A stretch of 64,000 nucleotides of DNA from Halichondria panicea. Lineage: Eukaryota > Porifera > Demospongiae > Suberitida > Halichondriidae. Below, piece by piece: positions 1-11,104 of this stretch (position 1 is its first letter; the number at the start of each line of letters is the position of its first letter). The notes under the pieces were generated by a model. That model made no database searches. It was not told the DNA's origin and saw nothing but the letters and a program-made list of their open reading frames with translations. Both the position numbers and the translations under genes were made by a program. The stretch is from positions 1 to 64,000 of the forward strand of contig NC_087393.1 of the NCBI RefSeq assembly GCF_963675165.1, in the 5' to 3' direction.

Positions 1-865
1 CTAACCCTAACCCTAACCCTAACCCTAACCCTAACCCTAACCCTAACCCTAACCCTAACCCTAACCCTAACCCTAACCCTAACCCTAACCCTAACCCTAA
101 CCCTAACCCTAACCCTAACCCTAACCCTAACCCTAACCCTAACCCTAACCCTAACCCTAACCCTAACCCTAACCCTAACCCTAACCCTAACCCTAACCCT
201 AACCCTAACCCTAACCCTAACCCTAACCCTAACCCTAACCCTAACCCTAACCCTAACCCTAACCCTAACCCTAACCCTAACCCTAACCCTAACCCTAACC
301 CTAACCCTAACCCTAACCCTAACCCTAACCCTAACCCTAACCCTAACCCTAACCCTAACCCTAACCCTAACCCTAACCCTAACCCTAACCCTAACCCTAA
401 CCCTAACCCTAACCCTAACCCTAACCCTAACCCTAACCCTAACCCTAACCCTAACCCTAACCCTAACCCTAACCCTAACCCTAACCCTAACCCTAACCCT
501 AACCCTAACCCTAACCCTAACCCTAACCCTAACCCTAACCCTAACCCTAACCCTAACCCTAACCCTAACCCTAACCCTAACCCTAACCCTAACCCTAACC
601 CTAACCCTAACCCTAACCCTAACCCTAACCCTAACCCTAACCCTAACCCTAACCCTAACCCTAACCCTAACCCTAACCCTAACCCTAACCCTAACCCTAA
701 CCCTAACCCTAACCCTAACCCTAACCCTAACCCTAACCCTAACCCTAACCCTAACCCTAACCCTAACCCTAACCCTAACCCTAACCCTAACCCTAACCCT
801 AACCCTAACCCTAACCCTAACCCTAACCCTAACCTAACCCTAACCCTAACCCTAACCCTAACCCT
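1..865. repeat. Telomere, (CCCTAA)n
   Basis: Uninterrupted CCCTAA hexamers run from the first base, i.e. the C-rich strand reads 5' to 3' inward, as expected at the left physical end of a chromosome. One short unit (CCTAA) occurs near position 833; otherwise I see no variants. TTAGGG on the G strand is the ancestral animal telomere repeat. The array ends abruptly at 865 and the 31-bp satellite starts at the next base. Confidence 0.98.
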
Positions 866-3810
866 AGCTGTTGTTAGAGTACTTAACCACAACTCTAGCT
901 GTTGTTAGAGTACTTAACCACAACTCTAGCTGTTGTTAGAGTACTTAACCACAACTCTAGCTGTTGTTAGAGTACTTAACCACAACTCTAGCTGTTGTTA
1001 GAGTACTTAACCACAACTCTAGCTGTTGTTAGAGTACTTAACCACAACTCTAGCTGTTGTTAGAGTACTTAACCACAACTCTAGCTGTTGTTAGAGTACT
1101 TAACCACAACTCTAGCTGTTGTTAGAGTACTTAACCACAACTCTAGCTGTTGTTAGAGTACTTAACCACAACTCTAGCTGTTGTTAGAGTACTTAACCAC
1201 AACTCTAGCTGTTGTTAGAGTACTTAACCACAACTCTAGCTGTTGTTAGAGTACTTAACCACAACTCTAGCTGTTGTTAGAGTACTTAACCACAACTCTA
1301 GCTGTTGTTAGAGTACTTAACCACAACTCTAGCTGTTGTTAGAGTACTTAACCACAACTCTAGCTGTTGTTAGAGTACTTAACCACAACTCTAGCTGTTG
1401 TTAGAGTACTTAACCACAACTCTAGCTGTTGTTAGAGTACTTAACCACAACTCTAGCTGTTGTTAGAGTACTTAACCACAACTCTAGCTGTTGTTAGAGT
1501 ACTTAACCACAACTCTAGCTGTTGTTAGAGTACTTAACCACAACTCTAGCTGTTGTTAGAGTACTTAACCACAACTCTAGCTGTTGTTAGAGTACTTAAC
1601 CACAACTCTAGCTGTTGTTAGAGTACTTAACCACAACTCTAGCTGTTGTTAGAGTACTTAACCACAACTCTAGCTGTTGTTAGAGTACTTAACCACAACT
1701 CTAGCTGTTGTTAGAGTACTTAACCACAACTCTAGCTGTTGTTAGAGTACTTAACCACAACTCTAGCTGTTGTTAGAGTACTTAACCACAACTCTAGCTG
1801 TTGTTAGAGTACTTAACCACAACTCTAGCTGTTGTTAGAGTACTTAACCACAACTCTAGCTGTTGTTAGAGTACTTAACCACAACTCTAGCTGTTGTTAG
1901 AGTACTTAACCACAACTCTAGCTGTTGTTAGAGTACTTAACCACAACTCTAGCTGTTGTTAGAGTACTTAACCACAACTCTAGCTGTTGTTAGAGTACTT
2001 AACCACAACTCTAGCTGTTGTTAGAGTACTTAACCACAACTCTAGCTGTTGTTAGAGTACTTAACCACAACTCTAGCTGTTGTTAGAGTACTTAACCACA
2101 ACTCTAGCTGTTGTTAGAGTACTTAACCACAACTCTAGCTGTTGTTAGAGTACTTAACCACAACTCTAGCTGTTGTTAGAGTACTTAACCACAACTCTAG
2201 CTGTTGTTAGAGTACTTAACCACAACTCTAGCTGTTGTTAGAGTACTTAACCACAACTCTAGCTGTTGTTAGAGTACTTAACCACAACTCTAGCTGTTGT
2301 TAGAGTACTTAACCACAACTCTAGCTGTTGTTAGAGTACTTAACCACAACTCTAGCTGTTGTTAGAGTACTTAACCACAACTCTAGCTGTTGTTAGAGTA
2401 CTTAACCACAACTCTAGCTGTTGTTAGAGTACTTAACCACAACTCTAGCTGTTGTTAGAGTACTTAACCACAACTCTAGCTGTTGTTAGAGTACTTAACC
2501 ACAACTCTAGCTGTTGTTAGAGTACTTAACCACAACTCTAGCTGTTGTTAGAGTACTTAACCACAACTCTAGCTGTTGTTAGAGTACTTAACCACAACTC
2601 TAGCTGTTGTTAGAGTACTTAACCACAACTCTAGCTGTTGTTAGAGTACTTAACCACAACTCTAGCTGTTGTTAGAGTACTTAACCACAACTCTAGCTGT
2701 TGTTAGAGTACTTAACCACAACTCTAGCTGTTGTTAGAGTACTTAACCACAACTCTAGCTGTTGTTAGAGTACTTAACCACAACTCTAGCTGTTGTTAGA
2801 GTACTTAACCACAACTCTAGCTGTTGTTAGAGTACTTAACCACAACTCTAGCTGTTGTTAGAGTACTTAACCACAACTCTAGCTGTTGTTAGAGTACTTA
2901 ACCACAACTCTAGCTGTTGTTAGAGTACTTAACCACAACTCTAGCTGTTGTTAGAGTACTTAACCACAACTCTAGCTGTTGTTAGAGTACTTAACCACAA
3001 CTCTAGCTGTTGTTAGAGTACTTAACCACAACTCTAGCTGTTGTTAGAGTACTTAACCACAACTCTAGCTGTTGTTAGAGTACTTAACCACAACTCTAGC
3101 TGTTGTTAGAGTACTTAACCACAACTCTAGCTGTTGTTAGAGTACTTAACCACAACTCTAGCTGTTGTTAGAGTACTTAACCACAACTCTAGCTGTTGTT
3201 AGAGTACTTAACCACAACTCTAGCTGTTGTTAGAGTACTTAACCACAACTCTAGCTGTTGTTAGAGTACTTAACCACAACTCTAGCTGTTGTTAGAGTAC
3301 TTAACCACAACTCTAGCTGTTGTTAGAGTACTTAACCACAACTCTAGCTGTTGTTAGAGTACTTAACCACAACTCTAGCTGTTGTTAGAGTACTTAACCA
3401 CAACTCTAGCTGTTGTTAGAGTACTTAACCACAACTCTAGCTGTTGTTAGAGTACTTAACCACAACTCTAGCTGTTGTTAGAGTACTTAACCACAACTCT
3501 AGCTGTTGTTAGAGTACTTAACCACAACTCTAGCTGTTGTTAGAGTACTTAACCACAACTCTAGCTGTTGTTAGAGTACTTAACCACAACTCTAGCTGTT
3601 GTTAGAGTACTTAACCACAACTCTAGCTGTTGTTAGAGTACTTAACCACAACTCTAGCTGTTGTTAGAGTACTTAACCACAACTCTAGCTGTTGTTAGAG
3701 TACTTAACCACAACTCTAGCTGTTGTTAGAGTACTTAACCACAACTCTAGCTGTTGTTAGAGTACTTAACCACAACTCTAGCTGTTGTTAGAGTACTTAA
3801 CCACAACTCT
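866..3810. repeat. 31-bp subtelomeric satellite, 95 tandem copies
   Basis: The monomer starts AGCTGTTGTTAGAG and ends CCACAACTCT. From 866 to 3810 is 2945 bp, exactly 95 x 31. I noticed no substitutions or indels between copies by eye, so the array is very homogeneous. Each monomer has an imperfect dyad centred on AGTACT, with GTTGT and ACAAC as outer arms. A degenerate 96th unit begins at 3811 (AGCTCAAGTACTTTACCGCA) and the pattern then dissolves. Confidence 0.97.
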
Positions 3811-4150
3811 AGCTCAAGTACTTTACCGCACACTCTAGCCAACTTTCCCACCCTCAGCCACGCCCACCCTCCTCCCTTTTTGCTCACTCTCTTTTATAGC
3901 AGATGATGGCAATATTTCAGTACTTATGGTTTCTAAATTCCATAGCATATCTACTTTGGCTTCCTTTGGCTTCCTCTACTGCACTGAGGTACTACTTTTA
4001 CTTTACTTAAAATACAAACTTTTAATAAGCTACTACCTTCTGCACTTGTTTTCATTAATTGCAAAACAACTTTGACTGACTTCACTTTTTTTTTCAGCAA
4101 ACCACTATTAACAAAACAACTTTTTTTTCACTTAAACCAGCAAATACTGC
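3811..4150. other. AT-rich subtelomeric spacer
   Basis: Holds the degenerate last satellite unit and then low-complexity T-rich sequence. No open reading frame of note, no RNA gene signature and no inverted repeat seen. Confidence 0.6.
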
Positions 4151-4654
4151 ACTAATAAAGCTAACCTACTTTTGTCTTTTCATCATCAAGCACTACTTAA
4201 GCTTATAAGCAAAACCACTTTTTTCTTTTCTTTTCATGTTTTACTGCACTTTTTTCTTCACTAAAACAAACAATGCACTAATAAAGCTAACCTACTTTTG
4301 TCTTTTCATCATCAAGCACTACTTAAGCTTATAAGCAAAACCACTTTTTTCTTTTCTTTTCATGTTTTACTGCACTTTTTTCTTCACTAAAACAAACAAT
4401 GCACTAATAAAGCTAACCTACTTTTGTCTTTTCATCATCAAGCACTACTTAAGCTTATAAGCAAAACCACTTTTTTCTTTTCTTTTCATGTTTTACTGCA
4501 CTTTTTTCTTCACTAAAACAAACAATGCACTAATAAAGCTAACCTACTTTTGTCTTTTCATCATCAAGCACTACTTAAGCTTATAAGCAAAACCACTTTT
4601 TTCTTTTCTTTTCATGTTTTACTGCACTTTTTTCTTCACTAAAACAAACAATGC
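4151..4654. repeat. 126-bp tandem repeat, 4 copies
   Basis: The anchor ACTAATAAAGCTAACC recurs at 4151, 4277, 4403 and 4529, and a truncated fifth unit begins at 4655. The spacing is exactly 126 bp. Units are T-rich on the plus strand and nearly identical. No coding potential. Confidence 0.93.
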
Positions 4655-4679
4655 ACTAAGCAAAACCACTAATTTATTG

Positions 4680-5830
4680 TAAGGCTCCCTGTCAGAAGCT
4701 GGCTAAACCAGCAAATGAAATATTGCACACTATTTGCTCTCCCTTTTTGCCTAATGTTTTTTAGATTAGGGCGTGCAAGGCTCCCCGTCAGAAGCTGGCT
4801 AAACCAGCAAATGAAATATTGCACACTATTTGCTCTCCCTTTTTGCCTAATGTTTTTTAGATTAGGGCGTGCAAGGCTCCCCGTCAGAAGCTGGCTAAAC
4901 CAGCAAATGAAATATTGCACACTATTTGCTCTCCCTTTTTGCCTAATGTTTTTTAGATTAGGGCGTGCAAGGCTCCCCGTCAGAAGCTGGCTAAACCAGC
5001 AAATGAAATATTGCACACTATTTAAATACGGGCTCTCCCTTTTTGCCTAATTTTTTTAGATTAGGGCGTGCAAGGCTCCCCGTCAGAAGCTGGCTAAACC
5101 AGCAAATGAAATATTGCACACTATTTAAATACGGGCTCTCCCTTTTTGCCTAATTTTTTTAGATTAGGGCGTGCAAGGCTCCCCGTCAGAAGCTGGCTAA
5201 ACCAGCAAATGAAATATTGCACACTATTTAAATACGGGCTCTCCCTTTTTGCCTAATTTTTTTAGATTAGGGCGTGCAAGGCTCCCCGTCAGAAGCTGGC
5301 TAAACCAGCAAATGAAATATTGCACACTATTTAAATACGGGCTCTCCCTTTTTGCCTAATTTTTTTAGATTAGGGCGTGCAAGGCTCCCCGTCAGAAGCT
5401 GGCTAAACCAGCAAATGAAATATTGCACACTATTTAAATACGGGCTCTCCCTTTTTGCCTAATTTTTTTAGATTAGGGCGTGCAAGGCTCCCCGTCAGAA
5501 GCTGGCTAAACCAGCAAATGAAATATTGCACACTATTTAAATACGGGCTCTCCCTTTTTGCCTAATTTTTTTAGATTAGGGCGTGCAAGGCTCCCCGTCA
5601 GAAGCTGGCTAAACCAGCAAATGAAATATTGCACACTATTTGCTCTCCCTTTTTGCCTAATTTTTTTTAGATTAGGGCGTGCAAGGCTCCCCGTCAGAAG
5701 CTGGCTAAACCAGCAAATGACTCCCTTTTTGCCTAATTTTTTTTAGATTAGGGCGTGCAAGGCTCCCCGTCAGAAGCTGGCTAAACCAGCAAATGAAATA
5801 TTGCACACTATTTAAACACGGGCTTGCCTA
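4680..5830. repeat. 96-103-bp tandem repeat with internal TTAGGG, about 12 copies
   Basis: The anchor CTCCCCGTCAGAAGCTGG recurs at 4781, 4877, 4973, 5076, 5179, 5282, 5385, 5488, 5591, 5688 and 5763, with a variant first copy at 4685. Units are 96 bp, or 103 bp when they contain the AAATACGGG insert. Each unit contains GATTAGGGCGTG, a TTAGGG motif oriented opposite to the telomere. Reading frames open across the array are an artefact of a unit length divisible by three. Confidence 0.93.
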
Positions 5831-6616
5831 ATTTTTTTAGATAGCAGGCAAAACCAGCAAATAAATTATTGCACACTATAATGATGCTAGTCATCTTAAT
5901 TGTATGTACAGCATGATATGTTTTACCTCCTTCTTTTTTAATTGTCTCGAATGAGCAAAAACATAATCACACTATTTACGACTAACGTTTGGCCTGGAGT
6001 CTCCTCTTGATACTTGGTGTTTCTTGATACTTGGCGTCTTTGATGTCTCTTAATATTCTGATGCTCTTGTCTGTAAGAAAAAAAATACTGATTTAACTTA
6101 AGAATTTTATTTACCTAAAAAAAAGTGTTGAGCTGTTTTTGAACTTAATACACGCGCCAGGAGAAGAATCGAGGCTAATTACTACCAGTCTCGATTTCAG
6201 GCCGCGACAAAAAATAAAAAGCTGCCATAGCAGGCGGCTTACATACACACAAGCTACAAGCTAAAGCCAGCGCTCAGCTGTAGGAGGCTTGAAGCTGACA
6301 TTGGGAAGCTGACATTGGTAGGATTGAAGCTGGTAGGCAGCTATACCAACACTTAGACACTGACCTGACACAAGCTACTTCGATCAGGCAATTAAGCTAA
6401 CACAAAGCCAGTGCTAGCTAACACAAAGCTCTACAAACCTTATAGCTTGGAGCAGTACTGGGTTAGGTAGAGGAGATCTGATGGACATAGAGGCTGCTGG
6501 GTTCCTCAGTAGAGTATAGAGAAGGTAGAAGAGAACTTGAGGTAGAGCAGAGGTAGAAGAGGCTGAATAATGAGCTAGACTGCTGGGTTGCTAGTTAAAC
6601 TAAAATCGTTCTCACT
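5831..6616. other. Unique subtelomeric spacer
   Basis: AT-rich sequence without a supported gene. Around 6168-6205 there is a short hairpin, ATCGAGG..TCTCGAT, next to TTTCAGGCCGCG. This resembles the CTCGATCCCAGGCC inverted-repeat element seen in full at 49215-49260, and may be a degraded copy. A few GAAGCTGACATTGG motifs repeat near 6290-6320. Confidence 0.45.
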
Positions 6617-6731
6617 AAGGTTTCTCCAGCATTACCTTACATGGTAGTACATCACATTCCATATTACAGAGTCTTGGCAAGGTTTCTCCAGCATTACCTT
6701 ACATGGTAGTACATTACATTCCATATTACAA
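6617..6731. repeat. 62-bp direct duplication
   Basis: AAGGTTTCTCCAGCATTACC starts at 6617 and again at 6679. The two copies differ at one position (ACATCACATT versus ACATTACATT). Confidence 0.85.
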
Positions 6732-6839
6732 GAGTTTAAAGGTTCATAACTGTCAACACATTCAGATGACTAATAAAGATTAATGTACTAAATTGCTGTA
6801 TAAATCATTGAAATTGCGGCACAAGTTCATAATGAATTA

Positions 6840-9800
6840 GCATACACTCGCTTTGGTTGTTCCACCCTAATTACTGTACACCCCTAGAGAGTACAGAACA
6901 AGGTAAACAGTGAACAGTAAGGTATCATGTCTCAGAACAACATAGAAGGACATGTGGCATGCTCGGTACGATCATGTAGCTATTCTGCTGTCCAATCACC
7001 AGTAAGTGTCATTGCGCCCTCTGTTCCGGTTTATAAATCCCAGGGTCACAGCTAGTCCCTAAGGCAGGGCCTAGCACAGGCTCTACATCACCCTGAGGCA
7101 TGATCCCAACTGTACAAAGCTCTAATCAGTACTAACCTAGATACAAAGATAATGGGCCACCTGCCATGCACACAAGCTCAAAGCTATTTTATAATTAACA
7201 CACAGTAACTTACCCACTGGAATAGGTAGCACTCAATGGAGGTTTCCTCCTGTTCAGATGATGGAGTGGTTGGTTGATCCATTGTATGGTGGTACTCCCT
7301 CCGTTGCACATGAAGAGAGAGAGAGGGATAGAATAGTCACCCATACACCACACAGCTACAAGCATAAGCACAGCATACACTCGCCTTGGTTGTACCACCC
7401 TAATTACTGTACACCCCTAGAGAGTACAGAACAAGGTAAACAGTAAACAGTTAGGTATCATGTCTCAGAACAATATAGAACCTGTGCCAGGACATGTGGC
7501 ATGCTCGGTACGATCGGGTCATGACAACGTAGCTATTCTGTTTCATTCCTGTCCAATTACCAGTAAGTGTCATTGCGCCCCCACTGGGCAGTATTGCTCT
7601 GTTCCGATTTCTAAATCCCCTGCCTTCAGGGCTACCGATACCGCAACGCGATGGCAGGATCCCAAAAGCAAGGAATCTAGAAATCAAACAGAGGCTATAC
7701 TGTCAAGTTTTCCCAAAGGTAAGGATCGCTCAAGACGCTCGACTTGCTGATCATACAACAGGTCAACAGGGTCACAGCTAGTCCCTAAGGCAGGGCCTAG
7801 CACAGGCTCTACATCACCCTGAGGCATGATCCCAACTGTACAAAGCTCTAATCAGTACTAACCTAGATACAAAGATAATGGGCAACCTGCCATGCACACA
7901 AGCTCAAAGTTATTTTATAATTAACCTTACCCACTGGAATAGGTAGCACTCAATGGAGGTCTCCTCCTGTTCAAGTGGCAGGATGATGGAGTGGTTGGTT
8001 GGTCCATTCTATGGTGGTACTCCCTCCGTTGCACATGAAGAGAGAGAGAGAGGGATAGAATAGTCACCCATACACCACACAGCTACAAGCATAAGCACAG
8101 CATACACTCGTACCACCCTAATTACTGTACACCCCTAGAGAGTACAGAACAAGGTAAACAGTAAACAGTTAGGTATCATGTCTCAGAACAATATAAAACC
8201 TGTGCCAGGACATGTGGCATGCTCGGTACGATCGGGTCATGACAACGTAGCTAATCTGCTTCATTCCTGTCCAATCACCAGTAAGTGTCATTGCGCCCCC
8301 ACTGGGCAGTATTGCTCTGTTCCGATTTCTAAATCCCCTGCCTTCAGGGCTACCGATACCGCAACGCGATGGCAGGATCCCAAAAGCAAGGAATCTAGAA
8401 ATCGAACAGAGGCTATACTGTCAAGTTTTCCCAAAGGTAAGGATCGCTCAAGACGCTCGACTTGCTGATCATACAACAGGTCAACAGGGTCACAGCTAGT
8501 CCCTAAGGCAGGGCCTAGCACAGGCTCTACATCACCCTGAGGCATGATCCCAACTGTACAAAGCTCTAATCAGTACTAACATAGATACAAAGATAATGGG
8601 CCACCTGCCATTATTTTATAATTAACACACAGTAACTTACCCACTGGAATAGGTAGGAGGTCTCCTCCTGTTCAAGTGGCAGGATGATGGAGTGGTTGGT
8701 TGGTCCATTCTATGGTGGTACTACCTCCGTTGCACATGAAGAGAGAGAGAGGGATAGAATAGTCACCCATACACCACACAGCTACAAGCATAAGCACTCG
8801 TACCACCCTAATCACTGTACACCCCTAGAGAGTACAGAACAAGGTAAACAGTGAACAGTTAGGTATCATGTCTCAGAACAACATAGAACCTGTGCCAGGA
8901 CATGTGGCATGCTCGGTACGATCGGGTCATGACAACGTAGCTATCCTGTATCATTCCTGTCCAATCACCAGTAAGTGTCATTGCACCCCCACTGGGCAGT
9001 ATTGCTCTGTTCCGATTTCTAAATCCCATGCCTTCAGGGCTACCGATACTGCAACGCGATGGCAGGATCCCAAAAGCAAGGAATCTAGAAATCGAACAGA
9101 GGCTATACTGTCAAGTTTTCCCAAAGGTAAGGATCGCTCAAGACGCTCGACTTGCTGATCATACAACAGGTCAACAGGATCACAGCTAGTCCCTAAGGCA
9201 GGGCCTAGCACAGGCTCTACATCACCCTGAGGCAAGCTCTAATCAGTACTAACCTAGATACAAAGCCACCTGCCATGCACACAAGCTCAAAGTTATTTTA
9301 TAATTAACACACAGTAACTTACCCACTGGAATAGGTAGCACTCAATGGAGGTCTCCTCCTGTTCAAGTGGCAGGAGTGGTTGGTTGGTCCATTCTATGGT
9401 GGTACTCCCTCCGTTGCACATGAAGAGAGAGAGAGAGAGGGATAGAATAGTCACCCATACACCACACAGCTACAAGCATAAGCACAGCATACACCCTAAT
9501 TACTGTACACCCCTAGAGAGTACAGAACAAGGTAAACAGTGAACAGTTAGGTATCATGTCTCAGAACAACATAGAATCTGTGCCAGGACATGTGGCATGC
9601 TCGGTACGATCGGGTCATGACAACGTAGCTATTCTGCATCATTCCTGTCCAATCACCAGTAAGTGTCATTGCGCTCCCACTGGGCAGTATTGCTCTGTTC
9701 CGATTTCTAAATCCCATGCCTTCAGGGCTACCGATACCGCAACGCGATGGCAGGATCCCAAAAGCAAGGAATCTAGAAATCGAACAGAGGCTATACTGTC

Positions 9801-10900
9801 AAGTTTTCCCAAAAGTAAGGATCGCTCAAGACGCTCGACTTGCTGATCATACAACAGGTCAACAGGGTCACAGCTAGTCCCTAAGGCAGGGCCTAGCACA
9901 GGCTCTACATCACTCTGAGGCATGATCCCAACTGTACAAAGCTCTAATCAGTACTAACCTAGATACAAAGATAATGGGCCACCTGCCATGCACACAAGCT
10001 CAAAGTTATTTTATAATTAACACACAGTAACTTACCCACTGGAATAGGTAGGAGGTCTCCTCCTGTTCAAGTGGCAGGATGATGGAGTGGTTGGTTGGTC
10101 CATTCTATGGTGGTACTCCCTCCGTTGCACATGAAGAGAGAGAGAGGGATAGAATAGTCACCCATACACCACACAGCATACACTCGCCTTGGTGGTTGTA
10201 CCACCCTAATTACTGTACACCCCTAGAGAGTACAGAACAAGGTAAACAGTAAACAGTTAGGTATCATGTCTCAGAACAACATAGAACCTGTGCCAGGACA
10301 TGTGGCATGCTCGGTACGATCGGGTCATGACAACGTAGCTATTCTGCCTCATTCCTGTCCAATCACCATTAAGTATCATTGCGCCCCCACTGGGCAGTAT
10401 TGCTCTGTTCCGATTTCTAAATCCCATGCCTTCAGGGCTACCGATACCGCAACGCGATGGCAGAATCCCAAAAACAAGGAATCTAGAAATCGAACAGATG
10501 CTATACTGTCAAGTTTTCCCAAAGGTAAGGATCGCTCAAGACGCTCGACTTGCTGATCATACAACAGGTCAACAGAGTCACAGCTAGTCCCTAAGGCAGG
10601 GCCTAGCACAGGCTCTACATCACCCTGAGGCATGATCCCAACTGTACAACGCTCTAATCAGTACTAACCTAGATACAAAGATAATCCATGCACACAAGCT
10701 CAAAGCTATTTAATAATAATATTAACACACAGTAACTTACCCACTGGAATAGGTAGCACTCTCTCCTCCTGTTCAAGTGGCAGGATGATGGAGTGGTTGG
10801 TTGGTCCATTGTATGGTGGTACTCCCTCCGTTGCAGAGAGAGGGATAGAGTAGCCATCATGCTGCCATACACGTACACAGCTACAAGCATATTTAAAGCG
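6840..10900. repeat. 0.69-0.72-kb subtelomeric tandem repeat, five full units plus one partial
   Basis: Anchor ATGTCTCAGAACAA occurs at 6927 (internally deleted unit), 7460, 8178, 8868, 9556 and 10266; spacings after the first are 718, 690, 688 and 710 bp. Units are roughly 95% identical and differ by small indels such as the length of a GA run. Every full unit keeps a 96-codon frame on the plus strand and an 85-codon frame on the minus strand of four units. Differences between copies are mostly amino-acid changing, as expected for non-coding sequence, so I do not call a gene. No similarity to a known transposon protein was recognised. Confidence 0.9.
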
Positions 10901-10934
10901 CAGCACTCATAGTAAGTGGGCGGGGCTATTCTTT

Positions 10935-11040
10935 GGGACAAAGGGCGACTCATTCATGAGACTACTATATCATATGCAGGCATGCATGTGGGACAAAGGA
11001 CGACTCATTCATGAGACTACTATCATGCAGGCATGCATGA
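10935..11040. repeat. 55-bp direct duplication
   Basis: GGGACAAAGGGCGACTCATT at 10935 is repeated with one change at 10990. It sits in the 200-bp gap between the two large arrays, which otherwise holds AT-rich sequence. Confidence 0.75.
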
Positions 11041-11104
11041 TTCCACTATAATTAATGATTAATTAATGGCAAAATTATTTTTATTATATTAATGGCAAAA
11101 ATGC

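Noticed and set aside
4669-5746. Open frames of 62-115 codons over the 96-103-bp repeat
   Set aside because: They exist only because the unit length is 96 in places; they repeat one meaningless peptide and break when the unit becomes 103 bp.
7451-10633. 96- and 85-codon frames in the 0.7-kb subtelomeric units as genes
   Set aside because: No known domain, replacement and silent differences in about the neutral ratio, and frames open on both strands. Kept only as a finding to test.
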